Source: Polytrichum commune
Taxonomy: Eukaryota; Streptophyta; Polytrichopsida; Polytrichales; Polytrichaceae
Assembly (NCBI GenBank): GCA_950295325.1
Contig: OX485807.1
Location: forward strand, 4,156,501 to 4,220,500
Direction of reading: 5' to 3'
DNA: 64,000 nucleotides
Part shown: in pieces, positions 42,450 to 54,288 of the stretch
Position numbering within the stretch: position 1 is the first letter of the stretch
Layout: each line of letters opens with the position of its first letter
Translations under genes and position numbers: made by a program
The notes under the pieces: generated by a model
What the model was told of the DNA's origin: nothing
Seen by the model: only the letters and a program-made list of their open reading frames with translations
Databases searched by the model: none

Positions 42450-44460
42450 AAATTAGTTCAACTATAGGCTAGAGGGAAGAACTAGGATGAAGTTCATCCC
42501 AATCAACGAAAATAGTTGAACTATAGTCTCAGTAGGAAGTTAGAACTATGGGCTTACGGCCATAGGAGGCCCTAGTAGGTAGTTACGAAAACTATCTTCT
42601 CCTCGCCTCCGTAAGAGGGCGGCCAAGGAAGGAGAAGCCAGGCATTTCCTGATAAACTTTGAGCGAATAGTTAAACTATAGAATTTGTCTCCCTCAGCCC
42701 GCATTTGGGTGAGGTAAATTGTTAAACTATCTTCCGAGCATACTGAGTGATCCGAGCAGTGATTGCAAGACACTAGGTGCTACTGAAGTTTATTGTTATC
42801 TCTTCATTTTGAGTTATAAAGTATGATGAGAACTGGTCGAACTATCGGCTGTATGGAAAACTATCTTCGATGATTGTGTCAGTGATAAATTGAGAAATTG
42901 CGAGTGAGATTGTGTGAGAATTGTGGATGAGGGAATGAATTTGAATGCCTGAATGTGAAATTGGATACTTAGACTTGTGAACGTGATAACGATCGACTGA
43001 GAAGAAGATTGTGAGACAGAGTGTGAGTGAAAGTGAATGAGTTTATGAGGAAAGATCCTGGAATTACGAGAGAGAGTGATAAGGAATGTGAGTAAGTCTG
43101 ATAAGCAAACAGTAAGTGAGTCTGTGAAACGAGAGCAAGTGCGAGAATGAATCACAATGAGTGTGCGAGAAATTGTACCTGAAAGAGAACTGCTAAAAAG
43201 AGCATGCAAACTATTGTCGTATGTGAGAACTGTAATTGAGTAAGAGGGAAAGCTGAAGTAAAATGAGTGAAGGTGATTACCGGGAGTAGAGAGAGGGAAA
43301 TGTTAGAGAGAATTATTGTAAAGTGAAAATGAACCTCATATAACTATATCCTGAGTGAAGCCCTGGAACAGTGTCGAGCAGTCCGAAGAGGGAACTTAGG
43401 AATAGGAAAGGAGTAATTGAGAGAGTCAGTGTTTGTAGAAGGAAAGCGAGTGCTTTGAGAGATAAGTACCTATTGTGCAAAACTTCCTAAGAGAAAAATA
43501 TAGTGAAACTATAGTCGGGTAACTCTGAGAGAGAGAGAGATGGACCTGTGAGGAAGAGTGAATGCTAACAGTCAAGGGTCAGTCCGAGAAGGAAACTATT
43601 GGCTATAGTGTTACTGTAGGATGACAGGAAGCCGAATGGTCAAGAGTCAGACCATTGTGTGAATCAAATTAATTATTAGGGTTGAGGCCTGTGAGAGGCG
43701 TTATGATAAAATGATTATAGTTCGGCCATAAAGAGATTATAGTGAAATCCTACCTTTAGGATGTTAGTGTTGTAATTGAAAATAATGGGGATTGTGAGTA
43801 AGAGAGAAACTCAATCAACCGAGGTGATGAGAAATCATTTCTGATCGGTTGATTAGAGAAAGTTGTGAGGGTTGTCAAGATTAAGTCGGATAGGTTAAAC
43901 TTTGGGTTATCAAGAAGATTTAGGCATAAGTTAACCTAATTTCAATTGGATTGTAAGAGGGATTGAATTAACTTTGGTTCATAAATGTTATCTAGGCATA
44001 AGTTAATCTCATCTTAATCAAATTTATAATCGATAACTAGTCAAGAGGAGAGATCTTTGAGTATGGAATGCGATTTAATCCTTTCAACTATTGTCTTGTG
44101 TGTTACCCTGGTTGTTGTTGTTGCAGGTTGTGCAGGGCGACCAAGACTATAGCTTGACTGATTATGGTTAATTGCATAAGTTGTGAGTAATGATTAAATC
44201 CGGAAATAAGGAACGAACAATTATTTTGTATTGGAATTAACCTGGACCAAGTAAGGAAAGAACTGTTTTGAATTGAAGATGCATTGGCCAATGGTTACCA
44301 AAAGACAATTGTGATACTCAAAGACTATTGTTCTCTCTTGACTATTGTTCTACAAAATCTCATGACGAGATGGTTACTACCGAGACTGACACACGTACCC
44401 CGCTGAACGGGACACAGTGAGAGGAAACCAAGAGAGAGAAAGAGAGTGAAAGACATACCA
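42450..44460. other. Purine-skewed insert with recurring AACTAT motifs
   Basis: The plus strand is strongly A/G-rich (runs like GTGAGTGAAAGTGAATGAG, GAGAGAGAGAGA) between about 42830 and 43560. The string AACTAT, often extended to AACTATAG or AACTATCTTC, recurs roughly every 50-150 bp from 42465 to 43600. It interrupts the minus-strand coding unit between its acidic block and the YGGHQIF block. No TG...CA long terminal repeats, primer-binding site or terminal inverted repeats were found. The serine-rich minus-strand frame at 42814-43209 is a by-product of the skew. Confidence 0.5.
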
Positions 44461-45898
44461 GTCATGTTTTAGAGTGAAGATAGCAACCCTTTTGGTCTAA
44501 TTAAGGAACTATGAAGTGACAAATGCCTGTAATAGACACCAGTTAAGTCTTCCTTGAGAGTATGTACCCTGGGTTTTGGGTTATTTAAGTGAGAGCAAAA
44601 ACTAACTACAGTGCTCAACATCTCAGCCAACACATCTCGAGTTTCCATTTCCGCTAGAACTATTGGATTGACATCATCCCCGGGTAACTCGGCTTCAACA
44701 TGCACGTCACATGTCCATGTGTCTTCAAAAACTTCATCTTCCACTGGAGAGCGCATCTGCTCTCAGAGCACTTCCCCGTCACCATCGTCTCCATAAATGG
44801 GGGCTCCAGGAATGAAGGCCAAATATTTGGGATCCTTTCTTTCTACCTCCCAAGGAGTCTTGAACCAAACTTTCTTATCTCGGCTTGCTTGAACTGAAGG
44901 GGCCATATTCAAACAATTCAACGTCTTTTGTGCCTCAACTAAGCCTTCTTTTAGCGCCTCTATTATCATAATGTCTAAGGACACTGATGAATAGTCACCG
45001 AGGTCACGTAGAGTCTCGCCTTCCTCTAAGGAATTGATCTCAACCCAAATGTTAGTCATTTTATTATGGACCCTACCGAACTTAAGACCGTTTTCCCCAT
45101 ACTCTATGGTTGACAAATGGTTCAACGTGTTTGCACAGTTAACTAACTCGTGGAAATCATACGCTCTTTCTAATCCCACCATGCCCCCTATCTTAGAGAA
45201 AAATATCTCACATGCATCACTTCCAATGAGATGTAGAGGGATGGGCAAGTGAGGATATTTGTCTCGAAAATGCATAACCAAGAACACGACATAGTGACAC
45301 GACATCTGTACATCCAAAAAACATTGTTGACTTACAAAACTATTCGCAACCGTTAGAACTCGAGAATTCCCGAGAACGCCATGATCACCATGTTTAAGCC
45401 ACAACTTCCATAGTCGAAAAAAGAATGATACTTTTGATGCCATAACTATCATTGACCGTAGATCTAATGTAGGGGATAGAAATATATCTATGTAATCAGA
45501 GCAAATCTCCAGGTATTTCTCCGTGCCCAGGGTACGCTCACGGTGAACATCATCTGCGTCTCTAAGTAATTGCAGGCACCTCCTAACCTTGGTTGTACAC
45601 AACCTTTGGGCAGAGGCCCAATTCTGTCGGTCGTTTTTTTTCACGTCAACCATTTTTAGACCATGTTGGTCCTGAGTATATATGTTAAAAATTATTCCAA
45701 TGTGTCCGATAGTGGCAATATCACCTCCCAGCCGTCCTCAACATCCCAAAAATCAAACGGCCACTCAACTACGCACGTTTTTTCTAGCCGTGGCCTCAGA
45801 TCTGAGTAGGGTTCCTCTTTGGTAGCCTTGATCTTGCCAATGAAGACCGGCTCAGTATAGTCGTGATCGAGAGCAAAAAGCCTAATCTTATACGCCAT

Positions 45899-46713
45899 TC
45901 CAAACCCTAAAAAAACACGCCAAGAGCAGCATTAAAACACAGTTGACCCTAACCGCATATCCTAATTTGGCGTGAAGCAACCAAATTACATCAAAATTGT
46001 AAACAAATACAGACCTTAATGGTCACCTTCTTCGCCTCATGCACTGCGACTTGCACGGTTTGTGCGATGACAAACCTTCTCCAAATGCTATGCCGCCAGA
46101 GCTCCAAGGCGATGTCACAAACGTCCTCAAAAAATGCCGCAAGTGCCCTTACAAAATGACCCCAAACCCTATACCACAAGCGCCCTCACAAAACTAGCCC
46201 CTGTCTTTTACAAACCGAGCATAACAATGTTACCCTAAATTCAAAGTGAGAAGCGCAAAAACAAGAAAGAGGAGGCACAAGACAAAGCACCCCAGGAAGA
46301 ACCTTCAAACCCTAACCTATTGGCTACAAAAGTGCAGGTCACAATAAGGTTGCCATCCATTTGACATCAAACATCCCCTCGCCCATCCACAACAATTCAT
46401 CCAAATCTACTGGGATTTAAGAATCCTATGGACCCCAGTTGCACTACCTGGGGTCTTTGTTTTTTACTTTCTACTTAATTTAATACACACTTTTATTTTT
46501 TAAATTGACAGTTTTACATTTAGGGTCACACTTTTAAATACACACTTTTACATTTACTTTTAATACTTTTAAATTGAAAAATCAAGTAAAAGCTTTTACA
46601 AGTAACTATGTATTGAGGATTTTTATTTATTAAAATATATCTAAAGTATTTAGTGCCTTACAATTTACTACCTTACATTCTATTAGTCTATAACCATTCA
46701 TTTTATTGCAGAG
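45899..46713. other. Divergent intergenic space
   Basis: Separates the two decayed coding units, whose 5' ends face each other. An AAACCCTAA telo-box-like motif at about 45901-45909 lies directly 5' of the minus-strand start at 45898. The right half becomes very AT-rich with repeated ACACTTTTA strings (46480-46580). A small frame at 45991-46179 is not convincing. Confidence 0.4.
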
Positions 46714-48290
46714 ATGGTTGAGCTTGAGATACATGAGGCAAAAAAACCTAGAATTGCACAAGTCATTGCTCTTAACTTCATAGAATCTACAAAGATTTTA
46801 GAGTTAGTTTATGATTCAAATACAAAAGGTTGTAAAACTCCTGGACACACTCAGAAGTTGTATGATCGTTTGTATGTTATTTCGTGTACAAAAACCCTAG
46901 AGTGGCATTATTTCCATAAAATATTTATGGACGCAACATCTAGGATAGAATTGACTGTTCATACGAAACAACAATATTACGTTCATTATTGCCACAAAAT
47001 TTGTGGTGATTGCCTGCAAAAGTCATTACGTTGTCCAATATGCGAAAAAATATCAAACCTCGATTTTTCAAAGCATACAAAATATATTTTTGATATGTCT
47101 ATCACTAACGATATTGAAATTTGGAGTCTACAGGATTTTCATGATATTTTTTAGGGGTTAGAAAGTTTTTTACAAAAAAGAAGTGAAAAAAACAAAAAAA
47201 ACACGTCTCTTTCATACAAAATACTTCAATGTACATTGGTGCAAAAAGAGTATCTTGAACTATCTATTCTCAAGCAATTCGATATAAAAACAGATATGAG
47301 AATTATCATTATCAACACAAGCAATCCAGCGGATAAAAATAAAAAATAAAAACCATATTGGGAGAATAAAAAATTTGAGAATGCGTGCAAAAAGTTTATA
47401 AAGACAGTCATCTTATACCAACAACATCAACTACTTTATTATTACTAGATGGTAATAAAGTAGTGAATGATAAAATATTGAATTCAAGTGATTTATCACT
47501 GAATCATGTTTTATTCATTTATATACCTGAAATATGGAACAATGATCTGGTTGCATATCAAAGCATATTAGCCGATGTAGACATATATTATGAAACTGCT
47601 CCGTTCAAGGGAAGGTCTAATCAATAAGATCCAAAAAGAGGTAGTTACAAGTCTGTAGGCCATGACTATATAGCCCATGAAGGAAGAAGTTCAAGAGAAG
47701 ATGTGGTACCATATGATCGTAAAAACATGCCTCAAAGCACAAAACTTGTTTTCAGGTGCATAGCAGATTCTATTGCAACGGCAATGTGGAAGGCATTAAA
47801 TTTATTTGGAGGTCCAGCTAAATATTTTTTTTACGAATCAATTTCAACCTATGAATTGTATACCAATTGGGTTAGATGCATATCCAACACAAGTGCATCA
47901 ATTGCACATGTTCAAGAACTCTTTTATAAAGCCACACATTGATAAATTGGATTTTGACTGCTCTTTTATATGTTGGTTCACTGAAGGACATCCCAAAGGA
48001 GGTGAATTTGGAGTCTTTCAACATTATATGAAACTCCAAAATAACAACGGGGCTAGTATATTTGTATTCAGCAAATATATCAGTCATGGAACGTTACAAT
48101 TTGATTCCAATTCATTATCAGATATTGATTTCAAGATTGGATGCGCCTTTGTTAATAAACTAGCAATTTGTATAAGAGTTGAAAATCAACTTTAAAGTGA
48201 AAATCCTATCACTTGGAAAGATATCAAGTATATAGATTATATTGATTATGGAGATTGCGAGAGTGAGGATGTAAATGAAAACGAGGAATC
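46714..48290 (+). pseudogene. AT-rich RING-like / 2OG-Fe(II) oxygenase-like coding unit, decayed
   Basis: Frame 46714-47154 (146 aa, starts MVELEIHEAKKPRIAQ) contains CHKICGDCLQKSLRCPICEK, a partial RING-like cysteine pattern. Coding-like sequence continues in another frame (YLELSILKQFDIKTD), then 47385-47942 is one frame broken only by TAA at 47625-47627. A frameshift follows at a T-run near 47826-47833, and 47865-48195 reads DAYPTQVHQLHMFKNSFIKP, HIDKLDFD, FTEGHPKGGEFGVFQ, SKYISHGT and CIRVENQL. The H-x-D, a distal H about 48 residues later and a following R fit the double-stranded beta-helix of 2-oxoglutarate/Fe(II) dioxygenases. The region is markedly more AT-rich than the adjacent minus-strand unit. 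The family is not identified. Confidence 0.5.
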
Positions 48291-50687
48291 ATAAATTTCG
48301 TACAATTACTTGATTTGAATGTAAAGTAATTGATTTGTAATGTGAATTTTTGAAAAATAATATAAAACCCCCCGGTCCTTTAGGGGTTAATTTGCCACTT
48401 ATAAATGTTAACCTACGAAGTACATCCAATATTGTGTGATGACATCCATTACATCAAGTGGAAATTGAAAAGCATTTGAAATTTGTAAATACTTCAAAAT
48501 CAATCCAAAGGACTATTAATTCTTATTTTGTTTCATAAAAATAAAAGATTGATTTTGATACACATATTTTATATATATGATAATTTTGCAAAACTCTCCC
48601 TCCATAATTATAATAAATTTATATTTGTTAAGCATTCAAAAAAATCCCTTTATAACTGTTACAATGTTAACTCACTATAAATGTTAGAATGTTTTTACTC
48701 CAGAGCCTAACATTTATAGAGGGTGGACTGTAATATTATTTTTCATTCTATCAAAATCCCTATGCTATATTATATCTAAAACCTTGATAAATTTCAATAC
48801 TTAGTATACCCCGATATTATTTATATTATGGATTCTCAATTTAAATAGTCCATAGTTATATCCAATAATTTTCTAAATTTTATTGCTCATGAATAAAACA
48901 CACCCTATATTTTAACGCACCATGTAACTTACTAATTTTCCTAAGTGTCCCCCCCCCCGAGGGGTCCACCAGTTGTCATACTTGCAAATGCCTCTTAATT
49001 GCATGTTTTGAAAAGAATATAGAGTCCCAAAGTGAGTAAGGTAGCGGTGCCAATTTCCGTGCGGGTCCTAAAGTCGACCCCTAGGGTCGGAAGCACCTAT
49101 CTAGGTGCTTTTACCTGGGTTTACAAAAGCACCTATCAAGGTACTTTTACCATTCACAGCGCTGCCAACATTTCATTGGCTGCCAGCGGTCGGTTTTAGA
49201 AATCCACCTTATGGATATAACACGTACCCTATGTGCGAGTGTTGGTCACTCTACAAGGTTTCCTTTAAAAATTTGTAGGAAATCATAGACATGCTGGAAA
49301 ATTTTGATTTTTTCATAGTTGCTCTTGCACCAGCTTTGCGGAGCGCTTAAAATTTATAAAAAAATAGTTTCAACATCCCAACTAGGCACATCTGAAATTT
49401 GGACGGAAATAGTCACCCCTACCTTAATCAATGTGTGCGTGTGTGTAATTTTCCTTTGTTCTTCCAATAATGGCAAGTTCTTCTTGCTTGTGCTCACTCA
49501 CACTTTGATTACTCATGTTGAAGGATTGAAGCCATCCTTGCATGCTCAAACACTTCATTCACACTCTATGTCTCAGATGGAGTTCACAATTTTATAAAGG
49601 ATGAAACTAGAGGATGTTATTACACTATCATCCCTACAAAACAATGGTGACTCAAGGATGGAGATTACATAGAGATTTTATTCACTAAATTTTAAAACCA
49701 TTTTGAAATTTATAGCCTCAACAATCACATGTATAATGCGTGCAAACATGGTAAAGTGGATAGCTCCTAATCCATGCCTAGTGTTAAGCGAACGAGATTC
49801 AATTTTATATACTAACTTTGAGTTTTGTGAAGACAAAAACCATAGACATTTTAAAAACATAATGATCTACAAAGTCAAGTAATTTATGTTGACAAAAAAA
49901 TTTCCAAGAAAAGTTGACATATTTTAGAAAACGGTGCAAGTTGCGTGCAAGTAGATTATATTGAACAAGTAGTTGTTTAAACTTGGTTTAAAATATGATA
50001 AACTTACATTAAATTGATGGTTTTCTACAAAGTTTTGTGATGATGCCCTCGAGTAGATAATGAATTCAAGGAATATAAAGAGGAATTCCAGCTTCAAAAT
50101 AGTTTAGGTCATGAAATCTACATCCAAAACTAGACTCAACCATTTGCTTTTGAGCATCACTTTTGATGCTAAGTATTAAAGATCTCAGCTTGATATTCTA
50201 TATTTGAGTATCTAACAGAACAATAGAGGTCATCATGAAAAACTTCCAACTTAAATAACGCTTTGCTATTATTTAGGCCTTTTACCAAAAAAGTTATGGT
50301 TTGAATATATTAGAGCACTTGTTTGGTCCACTTTACCATGCTTACACCCTAATACATAAGTGGTGAAATACTACAAAATATGTTTCAATATTATTCAAAT
50401 ATTTGGAAGTTATTTTGTTGATTATTTTTAAACCATTTATTATGCTTTGCCTTATCATTCTTTCATATTCACATGGAAAATATTAAAAGTGTATATTCCA
50501 ATAGATCAATGCCTTCATTCTTTTACATACATCTTCACATGCACTTCTCCATTTCGTATTACACAAAATAATAATAAATTCTTAATTTTTTTCATTAAAT
50601 TGTGGAGGCTATAAATTTCAAAATGGCCTTTGAATTTAGTGACGTGTGATCAACAAATGGTAATTTTGACTAGGATCTTGATTATTA
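48291..50687. other. AT-rich intergenic region
   Basis: No gene is supported. A C-run of about ten is at 48949-48958. At 49089-49112 a near-perfect palindrome, AAGCACCTATCTAGGTGCTT, is followed at 49128-49151 by a second version (AAAGCACCTATCAAGGTAC), giving alternative hairpins. No flanking target duplication was identified around them. Confidence 0.4.
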
Positions 50688-51097
50688 CACGGGTAGATCA
50701 CTCCTTGTCAAATTGAACACCACGTGCGGACAAAGTTTGCTACCCCTATATTACATGCCATATATAATTTTAAAATTTATGATTTTTTTTCTACATATAC
50801 ATAACCATTGATAGTAACTTTTGAATAGTTTTCTGAAATTTTTAGTCATCTTTATTTTTTTTAGTAATTTTTTTAGTTCAATTCTGTGTCATTCTAGTTA
50901 GAAACGGTATGTTTTATGAAAAAAACAAATCATCAAATTTCGTTACCATTTTTAAGTATGTCATAGGTACTGTGTATATCTACTCATGATAAAATTTTGA
51001 TAAAATTTTGACCCATTTTGGTGGTGCAACTTACCAAAAGAAGATTTTTTTTGGTCGCACGTGATGTTCAACTTGACAATGGAGTGATCTACCCGTG
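50688..51097. mobile_element. 410-bp MITE with perfect 8-bp target duplication
   Basis: The left end CACGGGTAGATCACTCC and following TTGTCAA.TTGAACA.CACGTGCG are mirrored at the right end over about 45 bp. GATTATTA is duplicated exactly on both sides (50680-50687 and 51098-51105). An 8-bp duplication fits hAT, P or related superfamilies, but the terminal CAC is not the usual hAT CAG/TAG. No coding sequence is inside. Confidence 0.88.
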
Positions 51098-51269
51098 GAT
51101 TATTATAATTTATGATTTCAACAACATATTTTCATAAAATCATTAGAATATTTTCACAAGTGACATTTAATGATTCATAGGTGACAAATACAACATGTGA
51201 ACCATATATTCTTTCACTTGAGAGGCATGAAAGTCAATTATCAGTTTTTGGTTTTTTTAATCTTCTTCC

Positions 51270-51540
51270 AAAAGTTAAATAAAATATTTCATATAAGAGA
51301 CAGTGCATATCCGGTGAGGCCTTGGATGTACTATCATTTAAGTGTGGAAATGTTGCATTATCCAGGAAGGAGGCAAATTGAAATTTTATACAATCTTCAA
51401 CCATAATGTGTATAGAAAGGATATTAAGGATTATGAAGGATAGATGGAGGTTGATAATGAAGCAATTTGAAGTATCTTTGAGGAATACACCAGATATTAT
51501 AGAAACACGCATAATATTGTACAATGAATATTATGAATAA
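51270..51540 (+). pseudogene. PIF/Harbinger-like transposase fragment
   Basis: One frame (within 51197-51406) contains IRDSAYPVRPWM, matching the GDSAYPxxPWL motif around the second catalytic aspartate of DDE_Tnp_4 nucleases. A second frame from 51406 reads CIERILRIMKDRWRLIMKQF, then EVSLRNTPDIIETRIILYNE. This matches the (V/I)E.AFG.LK.RWR ... LRN.P.II..C..LHN block that follows in Harbinger nucleases. The frame change and loss of upstream domains show decay. Confidence 0.82.
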
Positions 51541-54288
51541 TGAAGGTATTGAAAAATGAATAAATTCTTGAAGCAAAAAATAAATTTGCTAAAAGAGTTT
51601 GTGGGGAGAAATACAAGATGGTAGTGAATGACGGGGAGAAAGAACTAAAATTATTAAAGTGAAAAGAAAGATTCTAGCTAGAAAATATGCTTCAATTGCA
51701 GATGAAGTAAATGATGTGGAAACATTTATTTTTTACTAAAAAAAGTAAGAAAACAAATGAAATTCTCCGTGAAACGACAATGATGCATGATTTATTGATA
51801 GAAAGTTTGTCGTAGTACAAACTACAAAATAAATCTAACAAATCTAAAATAGACAATAATAATGAGATTGATATATTAGAAGAATGACTATAATTTATGT
51901 AGAAGAGTAACAAAATACTTGTCCATGTTATTCATGAACTTTATAGAATCTTAGAATAATGCAATAAAAACTTCATAATTACCAATAATTTGTTTATAAA
52001 AAATTAACAATTTTTTTAGTTTTTTCTTTTCTTTTGATCCATCAGTTGTTGGTGATGTAATTGTAATTCTTTGACATGATAACATCTTCTTCCAATCATT
52101 TTTATAGCACTTGCTAGAATTTGATTATGCACACTTGGCCCGCTCTTGTGTCATTCATTCATTTCTTAAAACCACTTATATTCTTGTTTGTTATAAGATC
52201 ATGAAATTTTATTAGCCCTTTTGTCAATCATACATTATTAAAAAATGAACTTGTAACTTTTTTGTAGAATAACCAATAATAATCAAAATGTTTAATTATA
52301 GCCACTAATCAAATTTGCAATTCAATTCAAGTGTTAACACATGCATAGGATAAAAATACAATGTAAAAATATAAATGCAATGTTTAAAAAACAAACTTAA
52401 CAAAACTTAAGATACTTAAAAACAATGTTTTGAAATAAAGACAGAAGTAAGAGACATGTTAGTGATTAGACAAAGAAAATGAAATAAATTTGAGCCGAGA
52501 AGGCGCGGGTTAAAAATCCCTCGTGTGTGAACGATGCTAAATATAGCAAATAAATTCAACTTATGTTTTGGGAGGAGGGAGTATAGGGGCTATATGGCCA
52601 AAACCAAGGCCTTTTACGCCCTCGTCATACGGCTCACATAGAAACCCATACATCCATATCAACCTCATGCAATCTTTTTTTTTAAATACTAATATTTAAG
52701 AAAATCATATTCTAAAAAATCATTGATTTCAAAAAAATATATCTTGTTTGTTTGATGTCTTCACAAATTCCTCGTCCAACTCACCTCATATAGCAATTAG
52801 ATGATGCACCTCAAAATCTCTCCACTTCATTTTTGTCATCTCTTTCTCTTATTCTTCTTAAGATTACCTACCTCAATAGCGTCATTTTTTTGGCTTTTTT
52901 CATCTTCTTCGCTTGTCCTTTTGTTGGTCATTTTTTTTCTTCAGGTGTTTGTTTCTTTGTTATTCTTGTTGTTTCTTGTATTTCTTGGAAGATGCCAACT
53001 CCAAAAGGATCCTCTAATTGTCCTCCTTGCAAAAAAAAAAACATAAATATAATTGGAAGATGAAATGCACTAAAAAAAGGAGAGAATATATTAAGACCAT
53101 ACAATATTTGAGAAATTAAGGATTGTTTGCTCTTGAAAACTAGGGCTATCATTTCTTGCATCCATTATGAATTATGTGACCACTCTCCTTGCAACTCTCC
53201 ACGTAACTCCTCATCAACAATATATCTCTTCATGATTGTAAAAAAAAATTCACAAATTATTACTCAAACTATATCACAACAAGTATACAAGAGAAATTAG
53301 AGATTGTTGAAAACAACGGCCTTATATATTGTGGTCTCAAAATATAATGTTGTTTTATAATATAGGGAAGCTACCATTTTATTTATAGCCCCCCATAGAA
53401 TTTCATCAAAAAATATATATTATAATGGCATTTATGTACCATGGGCCTTTGTCTTTCCCTACCATACCACCTTTCTTGCCTCTCTCATTGCAAAACTCAT
53501 TGGACCATGTCAGTGTTTATGTAGGCCTTAAAATAATTTTAGGGACCTTCACCTTCATGGTCACTCTACCATTTTTTCCTTAGTGTAAACCGAAGTGGTC
53601 CCAGGACAAGTTCAACAACCAATCAATGTTTTTACAACGCCTTGGGATGACTTCATGGCCCATGGTGTAGAACCAACCCTTAGTGGGAATGATTCGTAGT
53701 AGCCACATTTGGTCTAAATGTGAAAAGATACTCGGGTTGGCAGGGTCCATCACAACTCATGTCGTGCCATCTGAATAATGTTATGTTAGGCAACCTGGAA
53801 AATAATATATCAAAATTGGGCAAAATGCAAGTAAAATAAGTTAGTCATTCATCCAAGTTTCTCTTGTGGTTTTTGGATGGCTATTGCTAATTTCATCTAA
53901 GGTGGCCAATTCACCCTAAACCTGTACCTTCACCTCTGAAGCCCCCATTAGTTACCCTAAGCTCTCATGTGACATGGTTTGTTATGTGTGAGGGATATGT
54001 TGCATTTGTAAAAGACCGTGGGTTAGAGGGTAATGCTGCATTCTTCTTCAAGAAACCTTTTGAAATTCACAAGTAGTCTAATGTCAATATCGGTGCCCCT
54101 CATTGCGGTCGTCACCAAAACCTCAAAATACTTTAAATATGTGCAGTTTCGCTCTTGCCTTTGAGAGTGACTAAAAGCTCGCATCCTAGGGACTATGAAT
54201 TCAATCAATTTAGATCCATTGCCGAACAATCTCTAATTGAAAATGCAAATAACAATGTAGAATTTAATGAGTACCAACAAATATGCAT
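51541..54288. other. AT-rich intergenic region
   Basis: No gene, structural RNA or terminal repeats are supported. A tRNA-like T-arm string (GCGGGTTAAAAATCCC) near 52507 has no matching cloverleaf. Hydrophobic plus-strand frames near 52800-53060 are from T-rich low complexity. Confidence 0.4.

Larger units (their letters stand above)
41262..45898 (-). pseudogene. Unrecognised multi-block coding unit, decayed
   Basis: Blocks in gene order: 45898-45692 (68 aa, starts MAYKIRLFALDHDYTEP, ubiquitin-like in length and pattern; not assigned); 45653-44763 (296 aa, starts MVDVKKNDRQNWASAQ); after a single in-frame TGA (44765-44763) the same frame continues to 44469 with acidic sequence; 42441-41896 (contains YGGHQIFKSTLVSQLNANPF, then LGSNCGVYFVQ, then WWVGRVQGLRKK and PVDLLTR); 41852-41655 (FSKAPGRHKFKYDHSDPKW); and 41569-41262. 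The long frames and conserved-looking aromatic/glycine motifs argue for former selection. A 64-bp insertion with a 14-bp duplication shifts the frame at 41899-41962, and about 2 kb of other sequence splits the unit. I cannot name the family; a repetitive, transposon-borne gene is likely. Confidence 0.6.

Noticed and set aside
42814-43209. 131-aa serine-rich open frame on the minus strand
   Set aside because: It results from the purine-skewed plus strand; there is no conserved motif or splice context.
48949-48958. C-runs at 48949, 54910 and 62880
   Set aside because: Simple homopolymers; the third is in an intron polypyrimidine tract. Lengths may be sequencing-uncertain, and no function is implied.
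52500-52540. tRNA-like sequence with GCGGGTTAAAAATCCC
   Set aside because: No acceptor stem, D-arm or anticodon arm can be paired around it.
46440-53400. Giant-virus (NCLDV) integration suggested by high AT content and odd genes
   Set aside because: No capsid, polymerase or other hallmark viral gene was seen. The recognisable pieces here are a Harbinger transposase and a MITE.
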